From positions 4,774,001 through 4,838,000 of the forward strand of contig NZ_AP027272.1 of NCBI RefSeq assembly GCF_036322805.1: a stretch of DNA of 64,000 nt, in the 5' to 3' direction. The stretch's first letter is position 1. Each line of letters opens with the position of its first letter. Positions 48,643-57,540 of this stretch are shown piece by piece. Both the position numbers and the translations under genes were made by a program. The notes under the pieces are model-generated. The model was given only the letters and a program-made list of their open reading frames with translations, was not told where the DNA came from and ran no database searches. Source of the DNA: Planctobacterium marinum. Its GTDB lineage: Bacteria; Pseudomonadota; Gammaproteobacteria; Enterobacterales; Alteromonadaceae.

Positions 48643-49800
48643 ATGAAGCAAAATCCAACCATTTTGGCATTGGCCAGCGAATTTAAGGGCGCCGAATTTA
48701 TCCGCGAATGCAAACACCAAGGTTGCGAGATCTTTGTTATCGCCAATGAGCGCTTCAAAGATCATCCATGGCCATGGGACTGCATAGACCGCTTTCACAC
48801 CATGCAGGACTTGCGAGTGCAACCCGATCTCACTCACACCGTTGCCTGGTTAATGCGCCATAATCAAATTGACCGCATTGTGGCATTGGATGATTACGAT
48901 GTGGAACACAGCGCCGATCTCCGAGAGCACACCCGCCTGCCGGGCATGAAGCACACAAATGCGCGCCTGTTTCGAGACAAGCTGGCGATGCGGGATGCTG
49001 CATGGCAACATCAATTACCTCAACCGCGTTTTACTGGCATTCTCAACCATCATCAAGTTTACGAGTTTATGGAATCGGTCCCTGCCCCGTGGATCCTGAA
49101 ACCGCGCACTTTGGCGGGCTCTGAAGGGATAGAAAAGCATTACCAACAAGAAGACCTTTGGCAAAAACTGGAGGCATTGGGTGACCGCCAATCGTATTTT
49201 TTGCTGGAAGAATTTGTTAGCGGCGATGTCTATCACGTAGATTCGCTGTGCTGGAAAGGAGAAGTGATTTTTGCGCAAGTCAGCCGCTATGGCGCGCCCC
49301 CACTCACCATGCTGCAGGGACAAGGCATTTTTTCCACCAGAGTCTTACCGCGAGATAGCGAAGACAGCCTGAAACTTATCGAACTCAATAGACAGTTATT
49401 ATCTGCCTTCGGGCGGGAATACGGTCCAAGCCACAGTGAATTTATCAAAGGCGAAGATGGTGAATTCCGCTTCCTGGAAACCTCAGCCCGCGTGGCGGGT
49501 GGTAACATTGAACACACCATTGAATGTGCCTCAAACCTGAAAATATGGCAGGAAGCCGCCAAAATGGAGCTGGCTGATTTTCGCAACGAGCATTACAGCT
49601 TGCCGGATTTGCGCAATGATTATTCAGGCTTAGTAGCTTGCCCCTGGCACGAAGCACAACCCGACATCGCCAGCTTTGCTGAAGACGAGATTAAATATCG
49701 ATATCAGGCTGATGGCTACGCTAGCCTGGTGGTGCAATCCGAAGATTGTGGGCGAGTGGAGTGGTTATTACAGGATTTGGCAAAAAGACTACTGGCCTGA
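48643..49800 (+). CDS. ATP-grasp domain protein (carbamoyl-phosphate-synthase/biotin-carboxylase-like fold)
   Basis: About 385 residues from ATG 48643; alternative starts exist at 48622 (ATG) and 48565 (TTG) and no Shine-Dalgarno decides between them. The N-terminal preATP-grasp region (LALASEFKGAEFIRECKHQGCEIFVIA) is followed by the ATP-grasp fold with APWILKPRTLAGSEGI, FLLEEFVSGDVYHVDSL and a metal-binding FLETSARVAGG near residue 285. These enzymes form an amide or thioester bond via an acyl phosphate. The substrate is unknown. It precedes speA with a hairpin between them, so they need not be one transcript. Confidence 0.85.
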   Translation: MKQNPTILALASEFKGAEFIRECKHQGCEIFVIANERFKDHPWPWDCIDRFHTMQDLRVQPDLTHTVAWLMRHNQIDRIVALDDYDVEHSADLREHTRLPGMKHTNARLFRDKLAMRDAAWQHQLPQPRFTGILNHHQVYEFMESVPAPWILKPRTLAGSEGIEKHYQQEDLWQKLEALGDRQSYFLLEEFVSGDVYHVDSLCWKGEVIFAQVSRYGAPPLTMLQGQGIFSTRVLPRDSEDSLKLIELNRQLLSAFGREYGPSHSEFIKGEDGEFRFLETSARVAGGNIEHTIECASNLKIWQEAAKMELADFRNEHYSLPDLRNDYSGLVACPWHEAQPDIASFAEDEIKYRYQADGYASLVVQSEDCGRVEWLLQDLAKRLLA

Positions 49801-49859
49801 TATTGGCTTTAAAGCACAACAAAACTATACTTGCAGCAATAATTTTATGTGAATAAACG

Positions 49860-49883
49860 AAGTGCTCCCCATCGGAGCACTTT
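49860..49883 (+). terminator. Hairpin between the ATP-grasp gene and speA
   Basis: AGTGCTCC-CCATC-GGAGCACT is a perfect 8-bp stem followed by only three T, so a weak terminator or an mRNA structure in the speA leader. Confidence 0.6.
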
Positions 49884-49903
49884 CGCATTGAGAGACAACG
49901 AAT

Positions 49904-51820
49904 TTGAACAACTGGACTATTGAAGATGCCGAAGAGCTTTACCGGGTAAAACGCTGGGGCGCGGGTTACTTCGAAATTGGTGAAAACGGCAATCTAAAGA
50001 TCACGCCTTCGCAGAATAACGAAAGTCTGCGTATTGACTTCAAATCTGTCATAGATGAAATCCGAGCTGAAGGTATTCAGTTTCCAGTGGTTGTGCGCTT
50101 CCACGATATTTTGCGCGCGCAAGTAGCCAAACTTAATCAGGTATTCAGAGACACCATTTCTGCTGCGGAATATCAAGGCAACTATATGGGCGTGTATCCG
50201 GTTAAAGTAAACCAGATGCGTGAAGTCGTGGAAGAAGTTGTAGATGCCGGTGAACCCTTTCAATTCGGCCTGGAAGCGGGCTCAAAAGCAGAGCTTTTAA
50301 CCGTTATGGCCTACAATACCAATCCCGGTGCCTTAACCATCCTCAACGGCTACAAAGACGAAGAGTTTATGCGTCTGGCGTTTATGGGTCTGTTGATGGG
50401 TCGTCGCATCATTATTGTTGTAGAAAAGTTCAGTGAGCTATATACCATTGCCAAACTGGCTAAAGAGTTAGGCATCAGTCCGGAAATCGGTTTAAGAGCT
50501 AAAATGTCGGTTAAGGGTAGAGGCAAATGGGCCGGTTCCGCGGGCGACAGAGCCAAATTTGGTTTGTCCACCTCCGAATTAGTAGCCGCGGTAAAATACC
50601 TGAAAGACGAAGGTCTGGATGAGCGCCTGAAGTTGTTACACTTTCATATCGGCAGTCAGCTTACTGATATTCGCGCCATCAAAGATGCCATTACCGAAGG
50701 TGCGCGTATCTACGCCGAACTGCGCCACCTCGGCGCTAACTTGGAATTTGTGGATGTGGGCGGTGGCCTCGGTATTGACTATGACGGTAGTGCCTCCACC
50801 AACGAATCCTCGCGCAACTACAGTATTAAAGAATACGTGGGCGACATTGTTTATGGTATGCAGGAAATCTGCGATGCTGAGGAAGTACCACACCCGAATC
50901 TGGTAAGCGAAAGTGGTCGTGCCCTGACCGCTCACCACAGCTGCGTGGTAACAGAAGTTGTCAGCGAAATTAAACCACAAGGCAGTCAGGCAATTCACAC
51001 CAGCGATCCCGATGAGCACTTCATTGTCAGCAATATGCGAGAACTGTCGGAAAATCTGGAAAAGTATCCTAACTCACAAGAAGTGTACAACGATGCCGGA
51101 GACTGGAAAGAACAAGCACTTAATGCCTTTAAGTTGGGCGTGCTCAATCTTGAACAGCTGGCTACGGTTGAAACCCTGTACTGGCAGATCATGCAGGTGA
51201 TTCAAACTCGCCTGGAAAAAGACGAGTTTGTTCCGGAAGAACTGAAAGAAATCGAATTACAAATGGCCTCTCAGTACCTTGGGAATTTTTCGGTGTTTCA
51301 ATCGGCAGCCGATACCTGGGCTATCGATCAGATACTGCCAGTGGTGCCTATTACTCGTATGAACGAGAAACCCACGATCACCTGCTCCATTGCAGATATT
51401 ACTTGTGATAGTGACGGCAAGATTGACAACTTTATCGGTGAAGACGGTATTTCCCCCACCATTAAGATGCACCCGTTGAAACCCAACGAGCATTATTACG
51501 TGGGCTTATTCCTGACCGGAGCTTATCAAGATGTTATGGGGGACATGCACAACCTGTTCGGCCGCCTCAACGAAGTACACATTTTCAGCTACGATGATGA
51601 TCCGGAAGATTTTTACATTGAAGAAATTGTCCGTGGTTCTTCAGTAGAGCACGTACTGAATATCATGCAATACCACCCCAAATCCATGGCCCAGGATGTA
51701 AAACGCGTAATCGATAAAAAGATTGCCGATGGTGAGCTCAAACCCCGCGACGGCGTTAAGCTCATCGACTTTTATGAAGCTTGTCTGGAAGGTTACACCT
51801 ATTTAAAAACCACAAGTTGA
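49904..51820 (+). CDS. speA: Biosynthetic arginine decarboxylase
   Basis: Makes agmatine, the first step of putrescine synthesis from arginine. 638 residues from a TTG start (MNNWTIEDAEELYRVKRWGAGYF) preceded by a purine-rich GAGAGACAACG. Fold-type III PLP enzyme: PLP lysine in GVYPVKVNQMREVVE near residue 108, FHIGSQLTDI near 250, VDVGGGLGIDYDG near 285. The C-terminal part is the long SpeA type. A terminator follows immediately. Confidence 0.97.
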   Translation: MNNWTIEDAEELYRVKRWGAGYFEIGENGNLKITPSQNNESLRIDFKSVIDEIRAEGIQFPVVVRFHDILRAQVAKLNQVFRDTISAAEYQGNYMGVYPVKVNQMREVVEEVVDAGEPFQFGLEAGSKAELLTVMAYNTNPGALTILNGYKDEEFMRLAFMGLLMGRRIIIVVEKFSELYTIAKLAKELGISPEIGLRAKMSVKGRGKWAGSAGDRAKFGLSTSELVAAVKYLKDEGLDERLKLLHFHIGSQLTDIRAIKDAITEGARIYAELRHLGANLEFVDVGGGLGIDYDGSASTNESSRNYSIKEYVGDIVYGMQEICDAEEVPHPNLVSESGRALTAHHSCVVTEVVSEIKPQGSQAIHTSDPDEHFIVSNMRELSENLEKYPNSQEVYNDAGDWKEQALNAFKLGVLNLEQLATVETLYWQIMQVIQTRLEKDEFVPEELKEIELQMASQYLGNFSVFQSAADTWAIDQILPVVPITRMNEKPTITCSIADITCDSDGKIDNFIGEDGISPTIKMHPLKPNEHYYVGLFLTGAYQDVMGDMHNLFGRLNEVHIFSYDDDPEDFYIEEIVRGSSVEHVLNIMQYHPKSMAQDVKRVIDKKIADGELKPRDGVKLIDFYEACLEGYTYLKTTS

Positions 51821-51840
51821 TCTTGCAAAAACTGGATCTG

Positions 51841-51867
51841 ATGGCGCTCAAATGAGCGCCATTTTTT
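51841..51867 (+). terminator. Rho-independent terminator of speA
   Basis: ATGGCGCTCA-AA-TGAGCGCCAT is a perfect 10-bp inverted repeat followed by a T-run. Confidence 0.92.
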
Positions 51868-51920
51868 AGCCGTGAGTAACCTGACATCCCACACTACATA
51901 AAATTCAAATCCAACAACAG

Positions 51921-52007
51921 CATAAGTCCATCAAGCCCCTTTTTAATGTCCTGCTTGCGACCCTATTAATGGCCTGCTCTGATAAGCCAGTACACCCTCA
52001 TCAATAA
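51921..52007 (+). pseudogene. Possible remnant of a lipoprotein signal peptide
   Basis: In one frame this 87-base stretch reads KSIKPLFNVLLATLLMACSD, a complete lipoprotein signal with lipobox LMAC at 51966-51977, then PVHPHQ and a stop at 52005-52007. There is no ATG or GTG at its beginning (codon CAT instead). It looks like the decayed 5' end of a lipoprotein gene, or chance similarity. Confidence 0.35.
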
Positions 52008-52118
52008 AAACCAGATGCATTGTTTAATGCTCCGTCCAAACTTATGCAAACTGGTACAACTACGAAATATTCAGTAAATTAGAAGAAACTAAATTCTACC
52101 CCTGCAAGGAACCTTCTC

Positions 52119-52724
52119 ATGAATGAACTGGATTTTGCTGACGTCTCCCCCTGTGATTATGCTGATGGCCTGCCCCGAGAGCAGTTTATGGATTTTTATA
52201 TCAGGCCTTTGTGGCAGGGTATACCCCGAATTGCTGGCCCTGCATTTACCGTGAAATGCGCTCCCGGTGATCACCTGATGTTGCACGCCGCTATTTATGA
52301 AGCGAATCCCGGCGATGTGATTGTCTGCCAGGCAGATGAGCGCTTTGCAGTTAGTGGTGGTAACGTCTGCGCCATCGCGCAAAAACGCGGTATTGCCGGT
52401 ATGATAGTAGACGGTGTGATCCGGGATGTTGCCGAAGTGCGGGAAGCGAAATTTCCGGTATTTGCTAAAGGCGTTTGTCCGAAGCCCGGTGCTAAAAAGG
52501 TCAAATCACCGCTCAATCAAACCATACAGTGTGGCGGCGTCACCGTGCACCCAGGCGACATTGTGGTGGCCGATGAGGAAGGCATTGCCGTTATCCCCAA
52601 GGCGCTGGCATCTGAGGTCTACGAAATAGGCAAAAAACGCCGCGACAAAGACGCAGCCCTGACTTTAGAACAATGGCAAGCCAATCACGAGCAACTCATT
52701 AAAGAGAAGTTAGACTCTCTTTAA
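52119..52724 (+). CDS. RraA-like family protein (HMG/CHA aldolase or dimethylmenaquinone methyltransferase-like fold)
   Basis: 201 residues. Family signatures are visible: GPAFTVKCAPGDHLMLHAAI near residues 40-59, VIVCQADERFAVSGGNVCAIAQKRGIAGMIVDGVIRD near 69-105, GGVTVHPGDIVVADEEGIAVIP near 142-163. The GxxR-D arrangement (DGVIRD) matches the divalent-metal-dependent class II HMG aldolases. It is longer than true RraA (about 160), which regulates RNase E, so an aldolase-like enzyme is more likely. It is isolated; no pathway neighbour explains it. Confidence 0.88.
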   Translation: MNELDFADVSPCDYADGLPREQFMDFYIRPLWQGIPRIAGPAFTVKCAPGDHLMLHAAIYEANPGDVIVCQADERFAVSGGNVCAIAQKRGIAGMIVDGVIRDVAEVREAKFPVFAKGVCPKPGAKKVKSPLNQTIQCGGVTVHPGDIVVADEEGIAVIPKALASEVYEIGKKRRDKDAALTLEQWQANHEQLIKEKLDSL

Positions 52725-52946
52725 CAGTTGAATCAGGGTTGGATTGCCAAAGTGCACCATTAGCACACCACAGCACTGACTGATAAACAGCATCATGGCA
52801 GAGCATACCAATAAGGTATTTTGCTCTGCCAATCCCACTCCTGCCAGGTGATAACTAGCAATAAAGCTAAAAATTAGCAGCGCCGAGCATCCATTGCAGA
52901 AAGCAGTGATCTGGCTTAGCGTAAGTTGATAAATTAATCGGAACAT
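52710..52946 (-). CDS. Small membrane protein, 78 residues, possibly SOS-controlled
   Basis: 78 residues from ATG 52946, preceded by AAGGAAG (close spacing) with GGAGC further up. Hydrophobic segments are ALLIFSFIASYHLAGVGL (about 21-38) and LLVCSAMMLFISQCCGVLMVHF (about 45-66), with a polar loop between. The N-terminus (FRLIYQLTLSQITAF) is amphipathic. It overlaps the RraA-like gene 3' end by 15 bases (convergent). A palindromic LexA-like box lies 65 bases ahead of its start. No family recognised. Confidence 0.5.
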   Translation of the reverse strand: MFRLIYQLTLSQITAFCNGCSALLIFSFIASYHLAGVGLAEQNTLLVCSAMMLFISQCCGVLMVHFGNPTLIQLLKRV

Positions 52947-53010
52947 CTTCCTTGAGCTCCTTCAGGTTATTCAGTCAATGAATTAAAGCCGATAATTGAA
53001 TTATGTGAAA

Positions 53011-53026
53011 CTGTACTAAAGTACAG
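53011..53026. promoter_or_regulatory. LexA-like (SOS) box
   Basis: CTGTACTAAAGTACAG fits CTGT-N8-ACAG, and with flanks AAACTGTACT-AA-AGTACAGTTT is a perfect 10-bp inverted repeat with 2-base spacer. It differs at three positions from the 28552 box. It lies ahead of the 78-residue gene and also upstream of the HPF-like gene (274 bases before its ATG). CATAAT downstream on the minus strand is a good -10 candidate. Confidence 0.55.
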
Positions 53027-53299
53027 TTTATTCAGCTGATTCACGTCATAGCAAAGCAATCTACTCGCATGTGCCATTATATCGATAATTTCGAAATGCC
53101 ATGTCAAAGAACCTCTGTATATAGGCTTATAAATATCACTCAAGCAAGATTTATATATACTTTTTCCGATATAAAAACGCTTAATCTTCGAATATACCTG
53201 GTTGTAATTTAAGGCTATAAATTCAACAACACAGGTGTCGTGCAATACAACAAACGAATTTGCCAGACACTCAATATCTTGTTATGTCAGGAGAACGTT

Positions 53300-53656
53300 A
53301 TGAGACTCATCGTCAAATCTGCAAACTTAAACCTGCAAGAAACTCACAGAGAAACCGTAAAAAAACGCGTCGGCAGTGTTTTTCATCGCACCGTAGATGC
53401 CATTCAATCACTCACCATCACCCTCAGTGATGTCAATGGACCAAAAGGCGGTCCGGATAAACAAGTGAAGGTAAAACTAAAATCCGACAACATGCCGCTG
53501 ATCGTTGTCATCGACAAAAAAAGTAATTGGATAGCGGCTGTCAATTCGGCGTTAAACCGAGTAAATAATAGCTTTCTCAGAAAACTAAAACGCAAAAAAC
53601 AGGTGAATGCGAAAGTCAAAAACCTGGTTTTAACCAGTGATTTGGTGGCCAGTTAA
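53300..53656 (+). CDS. Ribosome hibernation factor/RaiA-family protein
   Basis: 118 residues from ATG 53300, preceded by a clear AGGAG. The earlier TTG at 53240 is rejected. Resembles the HPF/YfiA fold: central DVNGPKGGPDKQVKVKLK motif and a basic C-terminal half (FLRKLKRKKQVNAKVKN). HPF-type proteins bind the 30S decoding site in stationary phase. The rpoN/ptsN context of E. coli hpf is absent, so this is a stand-alone paralogue. The 5' flank holds a LexA-like box. Confidence 0.8.
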   Translation: MRLIVKSANLNLQETHRETVKKRVGSVFHRTVDAIQSLTITLSDVNGPKGGPDKQVKVKLKSDNMPLIVVIDKKSNWIAAVNSALNRVNNSFLRKLKRKKQVNAKVKNLVLTSDLVAS

Positions 53657-53676
53657 GCTGGTTTTTATAAAGTATG

Positions 53677-53698
53677 CAAGGCTCCGGTGGGAGCCTTG
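53677..53698. terminator. Hairpin between the HPF-like and GGDEF/EAL genes
   Basis: CAAGGCTCC-GGTG-GGAGCCTTG is a perfect 9-bp stem with a 4-base loop, between convergent genes. It lacks a strong T-tract on either strand. Confidence 0.6.
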
Positions 53699-53719
53699 TG
53701 ATAATTGAGGGGAATAAGC

Positions 53720-55789
53720 TTATTGCGCGACTCTGGCCAGTAAAAACTCGGTGGTATCTTCCACCGACAAGGGGCGACTAAAGTAATAACCTTGGATCAT
53801 GTCACAGCCCATATCCTTCAATTGGGTAGCCTGCTGCTGATTTTCCACGCACTCTGCAATCAGACTTAACCCTAAGCTCTTACCCAAGGTGATAATAGAC
53901 TGGATAATACCGTCGTTAATGTTGTCTACCCCCATCTGACGCACAAAACTACCATCAATTTTTAAGGTGCCCACAGGTAAATCCCGCAAGTAACTCATAC
54001 TGGAATAGCCTGTACCAAAATCGTCCACCGCGATATTGATTCCCATTTGACGCAATTGCTCTAAAACCCGAATGGCGTGTTCAGTGTTAGAAATAAAGGT
54101 ATTTTCAGTAATTTCAATTTCCAGACTCTTTGGTGATAAGCCAGTTTTTTCCAAGATTTGAGTGATCTGATCTACGGCATTTGGATGCATGATAAAAGAA
54201 GCAGGCAAATTAACTGCTACACGAGTCTGCTCACAACCGAGTGCTTGCCAACTGGCATTCTGACCACACGCCTCCTCGAGTACCCACAGACTCAAAGAAT
54301 GCATTAGTCCCACATCTTCAGCCACGGGTAAAAACTGCACAGGGTTGAGTAAGCCTAACTCTTCATCTTGCCAGCGGATCAGCGCTTCAATGCCACAAAC
54401 CCGGCCGGTTTCGGTACAAATTTGTGGTTGATACACCAGATGAAAGCTTTTGTTTTCCAGCGCTAAACGCAATTTGTGCTCCAGGGTCAGTCGTTCCAGT
54501 GAGCCATCAATCATGTCGTGTTCAAAGAAACAATACTGACTCAAGCCCTTCTCTTTGGCCCGATACATGGCAACATCAGCGTGACGCAGTAAAGTAGAGG
54601 CATCGGTACCATCATCCGGAAAGCGTGCAATTCCGATACTGGTGGAAATATGTAACTGGTTCCCGGAGAGTTCAATCGGCTCACTGAGGGTAAAAATGAT
54701 TTGTTCAGCCAAGGGGATGATGTCTTCTTTGCTGTGTAAATGCTCCAACAAGATGATAAATTCATCACCGCCCCAGCGACACACGGAATCGGCTTTTCTC
54801 ACCACGGACGAGAGCTTTTCTGCCACCTGAACTAGTAAGTCATCACCAACTGCATGACCGAGGTTATCATTAACGTACTTGAACCTGTCCAGGTCCAAAA
54901 ACATCAATGCCATTTGTGAATTTTCGCGACTGGCATTGTCGATACCATGATTAAGTCGGTCCACCAGCAAATGGCGATTAGGCAATTGCGTCAAGGCATC
55001 ATAATTAGCGCGGTTAAATAGTTGTTCCGTGCGCAAGGCCACTAAAGATTCCAGCCTTTCACTGTGGGCATGCAGTTGCTTCTCGTGCTCTTCAATCGTA
55101 TCCAGCATGCTATTCACGCCGGTAATCAAAGTACCTAACTCGTCACTGCCTTTTAGCCTGACACGACGGTTATAACGGCGATTACGGGCCACATAGCCTA
55201 CCAACTCCACCAATTTGTTCATGGGAGCCGCCAGAAAAGCCTGCAATCGCCAATGTAAAAAGAAGGACACAGCCAGACTGACAATAAACACCAGCGCGAG
55301 GATCAACAGATAATTACCTCGCTGATCCGACAAAGCATTGCTATCGGACTCCATGATGACATAGCCAATAACTTCATTGTCCATGCGCACAGGATAATGC
55401 ACAGTTAAGTAAGTGCTACTATCAAGCTTATTTTGTAATTCCTGATAATCCGGCAGGCGCTTTTCAGGATCCCGCTGATAGCTGGCAAACAGGTTATTGT
55501 CCTTATCCAGTAACAGTGCATATTGGGTAGCTGGAAAGGATTTAAGTGAAGCTAATACGTCACTGGCAGCCTGTGTATCGCCAAACAACAACGCCGAGCG
55601 AGAGGTCGCTGCTATAAGCTGCGCTTTACCATTGAGATTTTCTGACAGGCGGGTTTTATGATCGGAGACATACTTGCCATAAAGTAACACTGAGGCCAGC
55701 GCCAAGGTAATACTGGTAACAATGGTCGCCACTAAAAGCTGCTTTTTAAAAAATGAAAGCTGCTCGTATTGGGCAATTAGCTTTTTCAT
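53720..55789 (-). CDS. Membrane GGDEF/EAL c-di-GMP enzyme with periplasmic sensor (YfiN-like)
   Basis: 689 residues. N-terminal membrane helix (LLVATIVTSITLALASVLLYG, about 18-38), periplasmic CHASE8-like region (40-155), second helix (YLLILALVFIVSLAVSFFL, about 160-178) and a HAMP-like segment (to about 230). GGDEF domain with RWGGDEF near residue 343, then an EAL domain with EALIRWQ near 460 and DDFGTGYSSMSYLRDLP near 587. Both catalytic motifs look intact, so it could both make and degrade c-di-GMP. The start overlaps the YfiR-like gene by 4 bases. It is last of three co-directional genes. Confidence 0.93.
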   Translation of the reverse strand: MKKLIAQYEQLSFFKKQLLVATIVTSITLALASVLLYGKYVSDHKTRLSENLNGKAQLIAATSRSALLFGDTQAASDVLASLKSFPATQYALLLDKDNNLFASYQRDPEKRLPDYQELQNKLDSSTYLTVHYPVRMDNEVIGYVIMESDSNALSDQRGNYLLILALVFIVSLAVSFFLHWRLQAFLAAPMNKLVELVGYVARNRRYNRRVRLKGSDELGTLITGVNSMLDTIEEHEKQLHAHSERLESLVALRTEQLFNRANYDALTQLPNRHLLVDRLNHGIDNASRENSQMALMFLDLDRFKYVNDNLGHAVGDDLLVQVAEKLSSVVRKADSVCRWGGDEFIILLEHLHSKEDIIPLAEQIIFTLSEPIELSGNQLHISTSIGIARFPDDGTDASTLLRHADVAMYRAKEKGLSQYCFFEHDMIDGSLERLTLEHKLRLALENKSFHLVYQPQICTETGRVCGIEALIRWQDEELGLLNPVQFLPVAEDVGLMHSLSLWVLEEACGQNASWQALGCEQTRVAVNLPASFIMHPNAVDQITQILEKTGLSPKSLEIEITENTFISNTEHAIRVLEQLRQMGINIAVDDFGTGYSSMSYLRDLPVGTLKIDGSFVRQMGVDNINDGIIQSIITLGKSLGLSLIAECVENQQQATQLKDMGCDMIQGYYFSRPLSVEDTTEFLLARVAQ

Positions 55790-56349
55790 GTTTTCTTGAT
55801 TCGGGCCAGTTTTAATAACTCTGAGCTGATTTCCAGCTCCAGTGCTTGCAATCGTTGCATGTCTATTTCAAAGCGTAGCCGTTTTCCTTCTTCATAAAAA
55901 GAAAAAGTGGCGACATTTTGAAAAATAGAAGTATTTGAGGAAACGATTAAGACTTCTTTTAAAACATCCAGAATCGGTTGCTGTGCATCACTTAAATAAG
56001 CAAGATCGCAGCGATTGTTAACCGCAATAGGCTTAACCTCAACCCTCAACTGCCGCTCGCCAACCGTGCGATTTGCAACCAAGGCCTGTAAAAATTCCAA
56101 CAGCGGATCCTGTTCAGCCAGACATACCACAACCGTTTCTCTGGGGGTACGTGTATCCAGGTCCGGCCAACTGATGAACTTAGTGAAATTGAAAATATAA
56201 GCGGCTTTTAACTTATCAAGCCGGGTGAGCTGTGGGTAATCCTGAGACTGCGCATTGCTGCTACTGACTGCCAAACCTAACATCATAGCCAACAGCAGTC
56301 GACTTAGATATCGAGAGCGAGAAGACTTTGATAGAGCTTGCAACAACAC
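55786..56349 (-). CDS. YfiR-family (DUF4154) periplasmic protein
   Basis: 187 residues with an N-terminal signal (RYLSRLLLAMMLGLAVSSSNAQS). The mature part KLKAAYIFNFTKFISWPD is the typical DUF4154/YfiR opening. Two cysteines (VVCLAEQ and RCDLAYL) recall the disulphides of YfiR. In the known YfiBNR system YfiR holds the diguanylate cyclase YfiN inactive in the periplasm. Translational coupling with the GGDEF/EAL gene fits this role. Confidence 0.9.
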   Translation of the reverse strand: MLLQALSKSSRSRYLSRLLLAMMLGLAVSSSNAQSQDYPQLTRLDKLKAAYIFNFTKFISWPDLDTRTPRETVVVCLAEQDPLLEFLQALVANRTVGERQLRVEVKPIAVNNRCDLAYLSDAQQPILDVLKEVLIVSSNTSIFQNVATFSFYEEGKRLRFEIDMQRLQALELEISSELLKLARIKKT

Positions 56350-56361
56350 CGGATTAATTCC

Positions 56362-57429
56362 CTACCTCGAACTGGAAAAAGCGATACCAGCTCGCCAGTT
56401 TTCTTTGGGTTGTGGACCGTTTAAATACTGATACAAAGGCTTGGCCATCTCTAATCCAAGACTGTATGCATCACTAAAGCGCCATCGAATTCCAATACTG
56501 GCCAGTAACTTTTTACCACCGTATAAATCTGGATTAGTGATACTTGCGGGATAAGGATTGGTTTGCGCCACTAACAGCGCTGTATCTGCACCCTGTATCG
56601 ATTGAGAGTGGACGTATTCAAGTCCCAAAATGGTATGTAACGACTCATTGTTTTGATATCTGTATTTACCTTTTACACTGTAACGGTTTCCCAAGCGATA
56701 ATCTCTGTCGTTTTTACCGGTGCGAATGGTGGCTGACAAATCCACTTCAAACTGATGTTCTGTCAGCGATTGATAGCTCAATGTCAGTGGTATGTCCCAG
56801 GTACCCGAACCTAATTGCATGGTGTATGGGAGCTGCTGATCGCCCGGTGCTCTAGGGGTATCTCCCCGCTCATCAATGGAGCCAGTGGGTATACTCAGTT
56901 TAACCTGCAACGCCCACTGATGTGATAACTGTTGCGCCAGTACATACCTTGCTCCCAGAGATAAGTCACCGGGTCCATGGCTTTTCAACAAAAACGTTTC
57001 ATAGCCGGGTACAGCAGAGATATGATCGGTTTCCTGCTGGATATAAGGCAATACCAGGTTAAATTGCCACTCTGGACGCCATTGATATTGAATACCTAAA
57101 ATTGACGCTCGCTGCGTAATGACGGTTGGTACCACGGGAAAGTTACTGTCTGTGCGCGGTTCTGCTCCCGGAGTAAACAACACTTCGTCCAGAGAGAGTT
57201 TATCGGCCCCCTTGAGATAGCCATCAAATTCAGCTTGTTGATAACGCAGCGACCAGGTCCAGTTTTGACTATTCGGCTCTGCGTCTTCCGTTGATGCACT
57301 AAATAACTCTTGGAGACTCATCTCGGCAAATTCAGCAGGAGTAGACTGGGCAGTGGCTTTTGAAGATAGAAATGCGCAAACCATACAGAATAGTGTTTTG
57401 GTAATCGCACAGCGGGGTGATCTGGACAA
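56362..57429 (-). CDS. Outer-membrane beta-barrel protein of the c-di-GMP operon
   Basis: 355 residues with a signal peptide (about 27 residues, ending ATAQ). A short motif FAEMSLQELFSAS near residue 35 recalls the MSL.xL segment that precedes some TonB-dependent receptors. The rest alternates hydrophobic and polar residues with many aromatic strand ends, like a barrel of the MetA-pathway or transporter-type families. It ends AFSSSR without the usual terminal phenylalanine. It is the first gene of the operon with YfiR-like and GGDEF/EAL genes (12-base gap), so it probably supplies an outer-membrane signal or anchor in place of YfiB. Confidence 0.8.
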   Translation of the reverse strand: MSRSPRCAITKTLFCMVCAFLSSKATAQSTPAEFAEMSLQELFSASTEDAEPNSQNWTWSLRYQQAEFDGYLKGADKLSLDEVLFTPGAEPRTDSNFPVVPTVITQRASILGIQYQWRPEWQFNLVLPYIQQETDHISAVPGYETFLLKSHGPGDLSLGARYVLAQQLSHQWALQVKLSIPTGSIDERGDTPRAPGDQQLPYTMQLGSGTWDIPLTLSYQSLTEHQFEVDLSATIRTGKNDRDYRLGNRYSVKGKYRYQNNESLHTILGLEYVHSQSIQGADTALLVAQTNPYPASITNPDLYGGKKLLASIGIRWRFSDAYSLGLEMAKPLYQYLNGPQPKENWRAGIAFSSSR

Positions 57430-57540
57430 ACGCGTACCTCTCAGGAAATCTCAAGTTACCATCCGAGGTCATTTTATCCATAGATTCCTAGCGTAACCCA
57501 AATGTCGCTAAATACGCAGCAAATTTTACCGATGTTCCCG

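Noticed and set aside
52967-53245. 92-codon minus-strand frame between the 78-residue gene and the HPF-like gene
   Set aside because: AT-rich, no ribosome site, no domain, and it covers the LexA-like palindrome that looks regulatory.
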